Positions 15,847 through 26,355 of a stretch of 47,889 nucleotides of DNA are shown piece after piece (within the stretch, counting starts at the first letter, position 1; every line of letters begins with the position of its first letter). The position numbers and the translations under genes are program-made. Below the pieces are notes generated by a model that had not been told where the DNA came from, ran no database searches, and was given only the letters and a program-made list of their open reading frames with translations. This DNA is from Frankia sp. R82. Its GTDB lineage: Bacteria > Actinomycetota > Actinomycetes > Frankiales > Frankiaceae. The stretch is taken from positions 1 through 47,889 of the forward strand of contig NZ_JAMQQG010000212.1 in the NCBI RefSeq assembly GCF_023716925.1, given 5' to 3'.

Positions 15847-16261
15847 GGGATCCTCCCTGCGCCGGCGTCGACCGACATCCAGCTGGCCGACGTCCGGCGG
15901 TCACCTCGTTGCGACACAGTGGTCACGACCACCCGACCACGACCACGACCACGACCATGACCACGTGACGGTTGGTACCCAACCATGCCAGGCGGCCCGG
16001 GCGGTGCAGGTGTGGACGGTCCGGGCGGGGGTGGCGCAGGCGCGGTTCGGGGCGACGGTGACGAGAAGCACCCCGCCCGATCGGACGCCACGCCCACCGC
16101 GATCGAGAGACACGCGGTGTCAAGGGAACAATGGCAAGACAAGCCGAAGCATGGCCCGGTCCAGGTGCGCCACGTCGTCGCAACCCCCGTCGACGGGACC
16201 GACGCGACGTGGCGTGCCATCGTGGCCGGATCACCGAGAACGAAACGAGCGGGGAGACGAG
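15847..16261. other. Divergent lpdA/gnd intergenic region with hexamer repeats
   Basis: This 415-base region separates the divergent lpdA and 6-phosphogluconate dehydrogenase starts. It contains a degenerate CGACCA hexamer array (about 15924-15966) and the small palindrome GGTTGGTACCCAACC at 15970-15984, which may be a regulatory site. Small frames here have no ribosome sites or protein-like composition. Confidence 0.5.
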
Positions 16262-17278
16262 ATGCAGCTCGGGATGGTCGGACTCGGCCGAATGGGTGCG
16301 AACCTGGTACGCCGCCTGATCCGTGGTGGCCACGAGTGCGTGGTCTACGACGTCAACGCCGACGCGATCAAGGCGCTGGAGGCCGAGGGTGCCACCGGGG
16401 CACGCACGTTGGCCGAGTTCGCCGAGGCACTGCGCCCACCACGCGCCGCGTGGATCATGGTTCCGGCCGGGCTGACCGGTGAGACCGTGACCAGGGTCGC
16501 CGAGCTGTTCGCACCCGGCGACATCATCATCGACGGTGGCAACTCCTACTACCGCGACGACATCCACCGGGCGAAGGACCTCGCCACCCGCGGCCTGCAC
16601 TACGTGGACGTCGGCACCTCCGGCGGCGTGTTCGGCCTGGAGCGCGGCTTCTGCCTCATGATCGGCGGCGAGGCCGAGGTCGTCGCCGGGCTAGAGCCGC
16701 TGTTCAGGACCATCGCCCCCGGTATCGGCGACGTGCCCCGCACCCCGGGTCGTTCCGGCGAGCCGACCCAGGCCGAGCAGGGCTACCTGCACTGTGGCCC
16801 CAACGGCGCCGGCCACTTCGTCAAGATGGTCCACAACGGCATCGAGTACGGCATGATGGCCGCGTTCGCCGAAGGCCTCGCCATCCTCGACAAGGCCAAC
16901 ATCGGTCACGAGGTCGCCGAGCACAACGCCGAGACCACACCGCTGGCCAACCCCGAGTACTACCAGTACGACCTGGACACCGCCGCGATCTCCGAGGTCT
17001 GGCGGCGCGGCAGCGTCGTCGCTTCCTGGCTGCTCGACCTCACCGCCACCGCACTGGTCGAGGACCCACAGCTCACCGAGTTCTCCGGCCGGGTCTCCGA
17101 CTCCGGTGAGGGTCGTTGGACGGTGCTCGCCGCCGTCGACGAGGGCGTGCCCGCCCATGTGCTGACCGCTTCGCTCTACGAACGGTTCAGCTCCCGCGGG
17201 GAGGGCCTGTTCGCCGACAAGCTCCTGTCCGCGATGCGCAAGCAGTTCGGCGGCCACGCCGAGCAGCACACATCCTGA
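16262..17278 (+). CDS. gnd: 6-phosphogluconate dehydrogenase, short decarboxylating type
   Basis: A 338-residue enzyme oxidising and decarboxylating 6-phosphogluconate to ribulose 5-phosphate. It is of the short, GndA/YqeC-like class rather than the 470-residue NADP enzyme. The dinucleotide motif [19 protein letters not shown] is at the very N-terminus, so ATG 16262 is secure, with GGGGAG nearby. Substrate-binding segments [33 protein letters not shown] and [16 protein letters not shown] (catalytic Lys and Asn) are present, and the C-terminal helical domain is complete. The short class usually prefers NAD, but cofactor use cannot be read with certainty. It is convergent with the UvrA-like operon, 37 bases apart. 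Confidence 0.92.
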   Translation: MQLGMVGLGRMGANLVRRLIRGGHECVVYDVNADAIKALEAEGATGARTLAEFAEALRPPRAAWIMVPAGLTGETVTRVAELFAPGDIIIDGGNSYYRDDIHRAKDLATRGLHYVDVGTSGGVFGLERGFCLMIGGEAEVVAGLEPLFRTIAPGIGDVPRTPGRSGEPTQAEQGYLHCGPNGAGHFVKMVHNGIEYGMMAAFAEGLAILDKANIGHEVAEHNAETTPLANPEYYQYDLDTAAISEVWRRGSVVASWLLDLTATALVEDPQLTEFSGRVSDSGEGRWTVLAAVDEGVPAHVLTASLYERFSSRGEGLFADKLLSAMRKQFGGHAEQHTS

Positions 17279-17315
17279 CCCGTCTGACCACCACCCCACC
17301 GGGGCGCTTCGGCGG

Positions 17316-19697
<2,382 letters not shown>

Positions 19698-19739
19698 CGT
19701 GTCCCCTCTGGTCATGTCCCTGCCCGACAGGGCCCCAAC

Positions 19740-20153
19740 TCAGCGGATCTGTTGCAGGCGGACCAAGTTGCCCGCCGGGTCGCGCACCGCACAGTCCCGG
19801 ACACCGTACGGCTGCTCGGTCGGTTCCTGGACGATCTCGGTCTCGCTGGCCTGCAACCGGTCGAAGGCGCCGTCCAGGTCGGCGGTGGCCAGCAGAATCA
19901 TGGCGTAGGTACCCTTGGCCATCATTTCGGTGATGGTGCGACGCTCGTCGTCGGTGACTCCTGGATCCACCGCCGGCGGGGCCAGCACAATGGACGTTCC
20001 CGGCTGGTCGACGGGGCCGACCGTGATCCAGCGCATCGTGCCGTGCCCGACGTCGCCACGGACCTCGAAGCCGAGTATGTCCCGGTAGAAACTCAGGGAC
20101 GCCTCGGGGTCGTCATGCGGAAGAAAGCTGCTGTGGATGGTGATGCCGCTCAT
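19740..20153 (-). CDS. VOC-family (glyoxalase/bleomycin-resistance fold) protein
   Basis: A 137-residue vicinal-oxygen-chelate protein. The two beta-alpha-beta repeats start IHSSFLPHDDPEASLSFYRD and MILLATADLDGAFDRLQA, and the second ends in VRDCAVRDPAGNLVRLQQ, the classic C-terminal VOC signature with its metal-ligand region. Members bind metals and small molecules, either as enzymes or as drug-sequestering proteins. ATG 20153 lies 5 bases after the araC-like stop, so the two genes are cotranscribed. Upstream ORF extension would overlap that gene and is rejected. With a UvrA-like ATPase downstream, a tolerance function is plausible. Confidence 0.85.
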   Translation of the reverse strand: MSGITIHSSFLPHDDPEASLSFYRDILGFEVRGDVGHGTMRWITVGPVDQPGTSIVLAPPAVDPGVTDDERRTITEMMAKGTYAMILLATADLDGAFDRLQASETEIVQEPTEQPYGVRDCAVRDPAGNLVRLQQIR

Positions 20154-20158
20154 GGCGA

Positions 20159-20662
20159 TCAGGCTAGCTGCGGCTCCGTGACCTGCGCTTCTCCATTCCT
20201 GACCAGATGGCACGTCCGGTCCGCAGAGCGCGCCGGATCTGCGACCGGGATCCGCACCGGCCTGGTGACCTGTTTCGACACGCAGGACGGCAGGCCTGCC
20301 GTCGATCGCGTGGCCTCGCGCCGGTAGGCGGTCGGTGTCATGCCGACAAGATCGGTGAACCGGGAACTGAAGCTGCCCAGCGATGAGCAGCCGACCGCGA
20401 AGCAGACGTCGGTCACGCTCAGATCGCCGCGGCGCAACAGTGACATGGCCCGCTCGATCCGGCGGGTCATCAGGTACGAGTAGGGCGGCTCGCCGTAGGC
20501 GAGGCGGAACTGCCGGCTCAGGTGCCCGGCGGACATGTGCACGCCTCGGGCCAACGCCTCGACGTCGAGTGGACGGTCGTACTCCCGGTCGATCCGGTCC
20601 CGAACACGACGCAACAGAGCCAGCTCGTGCAACTGCCGCTGCGCGGCACTTCGGCTGCTCAT
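20159..20662 (-). CDS. AraC-family transcriptional regulator
   Basis: A 167-residue regulator made almost only of the AraC DNA-binding domain. The first HTH reads LDVEALARGVHMSAGHLSRQF, and the second VTDVCFAVGCSSLGSFSSRF followed by TDLVGMTPTAYRRE, the family's C-terminal signature. There is no N-terminal ligand domain, so its activity may depend on a partner or on level. The C-terminal 40 residues are unassigned. ATG 20662 has GGGAGG upstream. It is first in the AraC-VOC-UvrA operon, and two perfect 19-bp repeats in its promoter region are candidate binding sites. Confidence 0.87.
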   Translation of the reverse strand: MSSRSAAQRQLHELALLRRVRDRIDREYDRPLDVEALARGVHMSAGHLSRQFRLAYGEPPYSYLMTRRIERAMSLLRRGDLSVTDVCFAVGCSSLGSFSSRFTDLVGMTPTAYRREATRSTAGLPSCVSKQVTRPVRIPVADPARSADRTCHLVRNGEAQVTEPQLA

Positions 20663-20721
20663 CCCCGCTGTCCTCCCGTCACGACCACACGCGTCTCGCA
20701 ACCCGGCCGTCCGACCTCGTG

Positions 20722-20759
20722 TCACGGTCACACACCATCGTCACGGTCACACACCATCG
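20722..20759. repeat. Two perfect 19-bp tandem repeats upstream of the AraC-type gene
   Basis: TCACGGTCACACACCATCG occurs at 20722-20740 and again at 20741-20759, followed by looser copies (TCACAGCCGCACGC and similar) to about 20800. The block is 60-140 bases upstream of the araC-like start. AraC proteins commonly bind tandem direct sites of about this spacing, so autoregulation is a fair inference. Confidence 0.75.
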
Positions 20760-20803
20760 CCACGGCCGCACGCCTCCCGTCACAGCCGCACGCCCGGTCA
20801 TGG

Positions 20804-21658
20804 CTACACGTCGGCACTGAGATCGGCCACATCTCCCATCAGAATCATGGGACGCGCACCGGGTGACAACCAGCGCATGACCGAGACCAGTGTGCTCTGG
20901 GGGAGCGCGACGCAGCCCCGAGTCGGCGACCGGTGGTCGACATGCAGCCAGATATCCCCGCCCACCTGACCACCAAGCGGGCGGTTCGGGTCCGAAGGCG
21001 CACGGCCGGGAAGCCGGTTGTAGTCGATCGCGACGACATAGTTGAACGCGTCCGCGAGCGGCTCACCCTGCGGTGCGGCGGTCTGGTAGAAGGACGGCCG
21101 GTACTCGTAGGGCATTGCGGAACCAGGGTTGGGTAGTCGGCCGCCAGCCGCGGTCAGGCTGAACACGCCGATCGGACTGCGCAGATCGCCCTCGCGATGG
21201 GCTTCGGTCCATCCCTCGGCACCATTACGCCCAGTCATCGGTGTGCCGAACGACATCCACGGTGCGTTGACGTCCGCCCGCTGCCACAACGTGACACTGT
21301 TGGTGTTCGCATCCCGGTCGACGCCGCTGACCACGATGGCCTGGAGCGCTTCTCGGGGCACCCGGGCCATCATCACCGAGCCGATCCCCGGAATGGCGCC
21401 GGCCCGGCCGGCAACGGACGCACCACCAGTGCCGGAACCCGCAGCGTTCGGGCCCGCCGCCCAGTTCGGTCGCACCACTCGCGCCGACCCCGACGAGGGC
21501 CCGGTGGAGCCGTCCGCGGAATCGTCGAGGTGCAGAGCACCCGCGGCGCCGACCACCAAGGTCGTTCCGATGGCCGCCACGATGACCACGGCCGGTCGGC
21601 TGCGGACGGCCTGCGCACTCGATCGTGCTGCGCGCTGTGTCCTGCGGTGATCAGCCAT
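20804..21658 (-). CDS. L,D-transpeptidase-like (YkuD-fold) secreted protein
   Basis: A 284-residue envelope protein. After a basic N-terminus, AVVIVAAIGTTLVVGAAGAL (about residues 25-44) forms a signal anchor, followed by a Ser/Gly/Ala linker. The catalytic domain carries WLHVDHRSPTRGCVALP near residues 236-252, with the His and Cys of the HxxxxxxxRGC active-site motif. Earlier segments TPMTGRNG and SPIGVFSLT are also typical. These enzymes form 3-3 cross-links or anchor proteins in peptidoglycan. ATG 21658 is used. It is divergent from the HerA-like ATPase gene across a 377-base region containing a strong dyad. Confidence 0.85.
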   Translation of the reverse strand: MADHRRTQRAARSSAQAVRSRPAVVIVAAIGTTLVVGAAGALHLDDSADGSTGPSSGSARVVRPNWAAGPNAAGSGTGGASVAGRAGAIPGIGSVMMARVPREALQAIVVSGVDRDANTNSVTLWQRADVNAPWMSFGTPMTGRNGAEGWTEAHREGDLRSPIGVFSLTAAGGRLPNPGSAMPYEYRPSFYQTAAPQGEPLADAFNYVVAIDYNRLPGRAPSDPNRPLGGQVGGDIWLHVDHRSPTRGCVALPQSTLVSVMRWLSPGARPMILMGDVADLSADV

Positions 21659-22035
21659 GTCTCCGGTCCCCGGACGATGCCGCGGGCGGGGCAGCATCCT
21701 GCTCTGGCAGTGTTGCGCCGCGGCCGGCCCTGCGAGATGGCCCTGTCCGACAGCCCGCGGCGACCACGCCCCCGCCGCGCAGGTGCGACCGGCGCACCGC
21801 CACCGACGGTACGTTCAGCGTTTTCTCCGAAGCGGGGTGGTCCCGGGCTCCGCCCCCGTCCAGACCATCCACATCTGCGGGTCGAACAACCTTCTCCAAC
21901 GTTGCCGTCGACACCCACATTCACACCTCTTTCCGTGATCAAAAAATCACGGAAAGAGATATTGCACTCACGGAAGGACACCGTAAAACCACATCCAGAC
22001 GCCGCGGATGGAACAATGAGGGGGACGTATCGCCC
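21659..22035. other. Divergent LDT/ATPase intergenic region
   Basis: This 377-base region separates the L,D-transpeptidase and ATPase starts. It shifts from GC-rich to AT-richer DNA near 21900-22030, where the 13-bp dyad lies. An ATPase frame is technically open from 21625 but has no protein-like sequence here. Confidence 0.5.
21927..21958. promoter_or_regulatory. Perfect 13-bp inverted repeat with A-rich loop
   Basis: CTCTTTCCGTGAT (21927-21939) and ATCACGGAAAGAG (21946-21958) flank a 6-base CAAAAA loop. A further half-site, CTCACGGAAGGA, follows within 20 bases. It lies about 80 bases upstream of the ATPase start and about 270 upstream of the divergent L,D-transpeptidase start, so it is better read as an operator than a terminator. 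The cognate regulator is unknown. Confidence 0.75.
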
Positions 22036-25000
22036 ATGTACTCCCGTGGCCGCCACCCGCGGACCCTCTGCGAAGCAGGCTCGACGACCGTGCTCGACGG
22101 ATTCCGGTTCCATCGCATCCTCAGCGCCCCCCGCCGGCCCGACCCGGGCGCCGGGCCCGACCCCGTCCCATCGGCTCTGTTCGCGGCGCTGGTCGGCGCC
22201 CACGCCGAGCTGATTGCCCTGGATGGTGAGGGTCAGACCGGTGCGGGCCTCGCCGTCGCATGGTTGCGCGGTCCGGGCGAGACGCACATTCAGATCCTCG
22301 CCGGCGGTCGCCCGTACTTTCCGCCGAGCGCCTCCGGCGGTCCGCCTCCCGCGGTCGGGACGACGACCGGCACTACGGCTGACCCTGCGACCTGGCCTGC
22401 CAGCCTCAACCAGACACATGACGATCCTCTCAGTGGCCTCGTTGACGGCCCGGGGCTCGGGATGGGGCTGCCGCGACTCCCCCCGTTCCCCCTGTCTACC
22501 CCGGCTGGCATACATCGGCCGGGGGCGCCGCAGTCGGCAACCCGAACCCGCGCTGTCGCAGCAGCCGCAGCTGCTGCGGGCCAGGTCACGTCGCCGAGTG
22601 ACAGCCATGTCGACCGGCCGGCCGATCCCGTTCCGATGCTCTATCCACCGGGGGCCACCTCGCGGGCGCTGCCCACCGAGACGGTCACCGCCGACCTCGC
22701 CCGGATCCCCTACTGGCTGCGCTGCGCCGGCGCCCCTGACGCGCTGTGGGCCGCTGGACCCACTGGTGTGCCGGGTGCTGGCGGGGCGACGGCCGGCGGC
22801 AACGGGGCCTCGGCTCCCGGCGGCGGGCCACGGCGCGGCTCGTTCGACGACTATGCCGCTCACCTCGCCGGGCCGTTCGCGTGGCTGGTGGTCGCCTGGC
22901 CGGTGCCACCGGAACACCTCGAGGCCGAACGCGACGCCCTCGCGCGGACCATTCCGGCGTTGCGGATGCGTGAGCACGACCAGGACGCCCGGCTCGACCT
23001 CGAACGGGCCGAGAACCGGCACCGGGAACTCGGCCGGGCTGCGGCCAGCGGCATGTGGGACGTGGAGATCCTGGTCGGCGCGGCCAGCCGGGCCAGTGCG
23101 TTCTCGGTGGCCGCCCTGCTGTGCAGCGCCAGCGATCTTGATGATCTGCCCTACACGCTGCGTCCACTCGGCCCGGTGAGTTCGCTTGCGGGCGCGTTGG
23201 CCGCCCGCACGCCGGTCGGATCGCAGGCATCGGCCCGCAGCCCCTTCCGCGCCGGCGCCGAGCTGCTCGCCGCCCTCGCCCGTCCGCCGGCTCGGGAACT
23301 GCCAGGCATCACCCTGGTCACCCCGCACACGTTCGACGTCACCCCGGAAGGCCCGAACCGGACAGGTCCGGCCGATCCATCCGGGCAACCGGGTGCCGTC
23401 CGTCTGGGGGATGTCCTCGACGCCGGCTGGTCGCCGGCCGGGACGCTGAGTGTCGCGCGAGCAACACTGAACCGGCATGCGTTCGTGTGCGGCGCCACCG
23501 GATCGGGCAAGTCGCAGACCGTACGCGGCCTGCTCGAGTCGCTGGCCCGGATGCCCGACGCCGTACCGTGGTTGGTGCTGGAGCCCGCGAAGGCGGAGTA
23601 CGCGCGGATGGCCGGACGCCTCGCCGATCTCACCGACGTCACCGACACCGCGGATGGGCCGGGCCGGACCACTGATGGGCGCGGAGAGGTGCTGGTCATC
23701 CGGCCGGGCCGGCTGAACGCGCCGCCCTGTTCGCTCAATCCGCTGGAGCCCGAGGCCGGCTTTCCCCTGCAAAGCCATCTCGACCTCGTCCGTGCACTGT
23801 TCCTCGCCGCCTTCGAGGCCCATGAGCCGTTCCCCCAGGTACTCGCCCGGGCATTGACCGCCTGCTATCACGATCTGGGGTGGAACCTGGTCCTGGATCG
23901 ACCCGAACCCCCTCACCGCCCACGCCTGCACGTCCGCGGGCCGCAGGCTGACCCGCTCGTCGATGCACGTCGGCGCTACCCGACCCTTGGCGACCTGCAA
24001 CGAACGGCGACTCGGGTCGTGGAGACCATCGGCTACGGCGCGGAGGTCACCGCGGATGTTCGCGGCTTCGTCGATGTGCGCATCGGCAGTCTGCGCCAGG
24101 GCAGCCCCGGCCGGTTCTTCGAGGGCGGGCATCCCCTCGACATCGGCGCGCTGCTCACTCGCAATGTCGTCTTCGAACTCGAGGACATCACCAGCGACCA
24201 GGACAAGGCCTTCCTGCTCGGCGCGGTACTGATCCGCATCGTCGAGCACCTGCGGGTGCGTTATGGAGCCGCGGGAGCCGGCGGACTGCGCCATGTCCTC
24301 GTCGTCGAGGAGGCCCATCGGCTGCTGAAGAACGTCACCGAGGGTCCGGCAGCCGCCGCCGTCGAACTGTTCGCCTCGCTGCTCGCGGAGATCCGCGCCT
24401 ACGGTGAGGGCCTGGTCGTCGTCGAGCAGATTCCGGCGAAGATCCTGCCCGACGTCATCAAGAACACCGCGCTGAAAGTGATGCACCGGCTGCCGGCCTC
24501 CGACGACCGGGAAGCCGTCGGCGCCACGATGAACCTGCGGCCGGAGCAGTCCGAGGTCGTCGTAGCGCTGCCCGCCGGGGTGGCTGCCGTCAGCGTGGAC
24601 GGAATGGACCGCCCCGTTCTCGCCCGGATGACCGCGGGGGACGCGCGCGAGTCGCCGCAGCATGCCCGCCACATCAGCGTGCCGCTGGCCGCACGGCGCA
24701 GCCCCCGCTGCGGACTGGCCTGCCGCACCGAACGCCCCTGCGATCTCGAGGAGACGGAGACCGCGGCCCTCGCCGCGCATGATCCCCTGGTGGTGTTGTG
24801 GGTGGAGGCACTCGCCGCGCATCAGGTGACCGGATTCGCCCACCTGCTTCGAGGGGCTCCGTTCAACCCGTCCGCAGCCTTGCGGGCCCGGTTGGAGGCG
24901 GCCTCGCCACGACACCTCGACTGCCTGCTCGCCCACGCCGTCGACCGCGCGGTCACCGCTCGCGCCGCGCTGCTGGCGTCCTTCGTCGACCCCGACGAGT

Positions 25001-25500
25001 TTGCCGACGCCCTGTACGGCACGATCCGCCGTCTGCTGGCCACGCCGGTTGACTCCAGCACCGACAACGGGACGGGCGTCTCCGGTAATGGCAGCGATCA
25101 CAGCGGCCGAGACGAACCCGATTCGCGGCAGTTTACTGCCGGAGTATATCGATGGCAGGACATTCGCATTGCACTGGGCGAAGCAGTGATCAACCAAGGA
25201 GAGGACTCACCTCCGCATATACTCACGGATTCTTGGCACGGCCGTGGCCTGAATATCATTGGCGATACCCTCGGCGAACAGCTCGCCTGGCTTCGAGCGA
25301 GTGCCATATACACCGATGGAGCCGATCAGGTCTGTCTTGGCGACCCTACCGAAAGCGGACTGACCGAGGCGGTTCGGGAGATCGGAGGCGGGACAGACAG
25401 GTCGGCCATCCTTACCGCCATGCATCACGCATGCGACGGCCCGCACCTCGCGGACCTTGTCGATCAGATTGCCAACCTCATGCAGATCGCTGGTCCGTGA
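22036..25500 (+). CDS. Large HerA/FtsK-superfamily (DUF87-like) ATPase
   Basis: A 1154-residue ATPase. Walker A GATGSGKSQT lies at residues 486-495, after RHAFVC. The distinctive VLEPAKAEYARM segment follows near 518. Walker B is VLVVEEAHRLL near 754-764, and a conserved block runs LLAEIRAYGEGLVVVEQIPAK then IKNTALKVMHRLPASDDREA near 785-832, as in HerA-type hexameric motors that move DNA or proteins. The N-terminal 450 residues are a weakly conserved domain with Pro/Gly linkers. The C-terminal 280 residues hold a possible Cys cluster (CGLACRTERPC) and are unrecognised. ATG 22036 is the likely start (GAGGGGG 11 bases upstream). No signal peptide. The last 400 bases are visibly richer in AT than the rest. 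Confidence 0.82.
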   Translation: MYSRGRHPRTLCEAGSTTVLDGFRFHRILSAPRRPDPGAGPDPVPSALFAALVGAHAELIALDGEGQTGAGLAVAWLRGPGETHIQILAGGRPYFPPSASGGPPPAVGTTTGTTADPATWPASLNQTHDDPLSGLVDGPGLGMGLPRLPPFPLSTPAGIHRPGAPQSATRTRAVAAAAAAAGQVTSPSDSHVDRPADPVPMLYPPGATSRALPTETVTADLARIPYWLRCAGAPDALWAAGPTGVPGAGGATAGGNGASAPGGGPRRGSFDDYAAHLAGPFAWLVVAWPVPPEHLEAERDALARTIPALRMREHDQDARLDLERAENRHRELGRAAASGMWDVEILVGAASRASAFSVAALLCSASDLDDLPYTLRPLGPVSSLAGALAARTPVGSQASARSPFRAGAELLAALARPPARELPGITLVTPHTFDVTPEGPNRTGPADPSGQPGAVRLGDVLDAGWSPAGTLSVARATLNRHAFVCGATGSGKSQTVRGLLESLARMPDAVPWLVLEPAKAEYARMAGRLADLTDVTDTADGPGRTTDGRGEVLVIRPGRLNAPPCSLNPLEPEAGFPLQSHLDLVRALFLAAFEAHEPFPQVLARALTACYHDLGWNLVLDRPEPPHRPRLHVRGPQADPLVDARRRYPTLGDLQRTATRVVETIGYGAEVTADVRGFVDVRIGSLRQGSPGRFFEGGHPLDIGALLTRNVVFELEDITSDQDKAFLLGAVLIRIVEHLRVRYGAAGAGGLRHVLVVEEAHRLLKNVTEGPAAAAVELFASLLAEIRAYGEGLVVVEQIPAKILPDVIKNTALKVMHRLPASDDREAVGATMNLRPEQSEVVVALPAGVAAVSVDGMDRPVLARMTAGDARESPQHARHISVPLAARRSPRCGLACRTERPCDLEETETAALAAHDPLVVLWVEALAAHQVTGFAHLLRGAPFNPSAALRARLEAASPRHLDCLLAHAVDRAVTARAALLASFVDPDEFADALYGTIRRLLATPVDSSTDNGTGVSGNGSDHSGRDEPDSRQFTAGVYRWQDIRIALGEAVINQGEDSPPHILTDSWHGRGLNIIGDTLGEQLAWLRASAIYTDGADQVCLGDPTESGLTEAVREIGGGTDRSAILTAMHHACDGPHLADLVDQIANLMQIAGP

Positions 25501-25920
25501 TTTTCCGGATGGCAGCAACCGGGCGGCAGCAACCAAGGAAACGTGTAACCTTTTCCGGCGGAGCAACTGAAACACCCTTCCGGAAGCCGAGGCCCCGCGA
25601 AGGCCGACATTTGATGGACGGGCCGCGACGCCAACCCAGGGCACCCGACTTCGGCTACGCCAGCGAACACCTCCGTCCACAACTCCCCGTAGCTCACACA
25701 GCAACAGGGAGGGCAGAGCCGCAGCCATCATTCCACCACGAGCGGATCGGCCGCCCGCATCAAGCATAGGACGTCACCCTCCCAACCAGCCGATCCAGCC
25801 AACGGCGAACACACGAAGCAATTTTCGAATCAACGATGCAGCCACACCTCCAAGGCGTGCCGCCGAAACGGCCTTCCACATGATCCGATCAGAGACTGCG
25901 CACAGTAGAGACCCTTCCCG

Positions 25921-25955
25921 CAGCCGCAGCCGCAGCCGCAGCCGCAGCCGCAGCG
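25921..25955. repeat. Hexanucleotide microsatellite (CAGCCG)5
   Basis: Five perfect CAGCCG units and part of a sixth occur in the intergenic region. On the minus strand they give a poly-Ala frame without other coding signs. Confidence 0.9.
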
Positions 25956-26215
25956 CTCATCCTCCGAGCGGCGACCGCCTCATGACACAGCCTCAACCTT
26001 AACCTGCTCCGAACATTCAGCAACCCCTGGCGAGATTTTTCTCCCGACCTTGCCCGACGGTGCAGTCGCCCCCAGCCAGAAGCCTCACCCGCAGCCCCAG
26101 GACGACCGGCCCACACTTCCCTCTCGGTGTTTTGGTCGTGGCTCGGGGTGGGATGCGGCGTGTTTCTTCGAGTGTGCGGTGGGGGGTTGCCGGCGGACGA
26201 CGAACGGCCTACTCT

Positions 26216-26231
26216 TCGAATGCACGTTCGA
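26216..26231. promoter_or_regulatory. SOS-box-like LexA site upstream of the HNH gene
   Basis: TCGAATGCACGTTCGA matches the actinobacterial SOS palindrome TCGAAC-N4-GTTCGA with one change in the left arm. It lies about 125 bases before the HNH start. In Mycobacterium tuberculosis some 13E12/DUF222 genes belong to the LexA regulon, which supports DNA-damage control here. LexA binding is inferred. Confidence 0.65.
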
Positions 26232-26355
26232 GCATGGCCGGTGGGCGTGGTCGGTGGTTACCTCTGCCGGCCGGGGCCTTCTGTTCCCGTGTTCCGTCGT
26301 GCCCTTCGGTTCTTTTTCCTGTTGACTTTTTCTTTTTGGGAAGGGGGTGCTGGTG

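Larger units (their letters stand above)
25501..26355. other. Long intergenic region before the HNH gene
   Basis: This 855-base stretch has no convincing gene. Short frames on both strands have shadow-like composition, including one that is poly-Ala because of a microsatellite. It is richer in AT than its neighbours up to about 26050. It contains a hexamer array, the SOS-box-like site at 26216-26231, and a pyrimidine-rich run (about 26300-26340) just before the HNH ribosome site. Confidence 0.5.

Noticed and set aside
17279-17315. Bidirectional terminator between gnd and the UvrA-like gene
   Set aside because: Only a short imperfect stem (CTGACCACC against GGCGGTCAG) and no T-run; too weak to list as a feature.
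21373-25197. 1274-residue minus-strand open frame
   Set aside because: It is antisense to the ATPase with its Walker motifs. Composition is Arg/Gly-rich with no motif; long antisense frames are normal in very GC-rich DNA.
25889-26116. 75-residue minus frame with poly-Ala
   Set aside because: The Ala run is the translation of the CAGCCG microsatellite and the rest lacks any coding sign.
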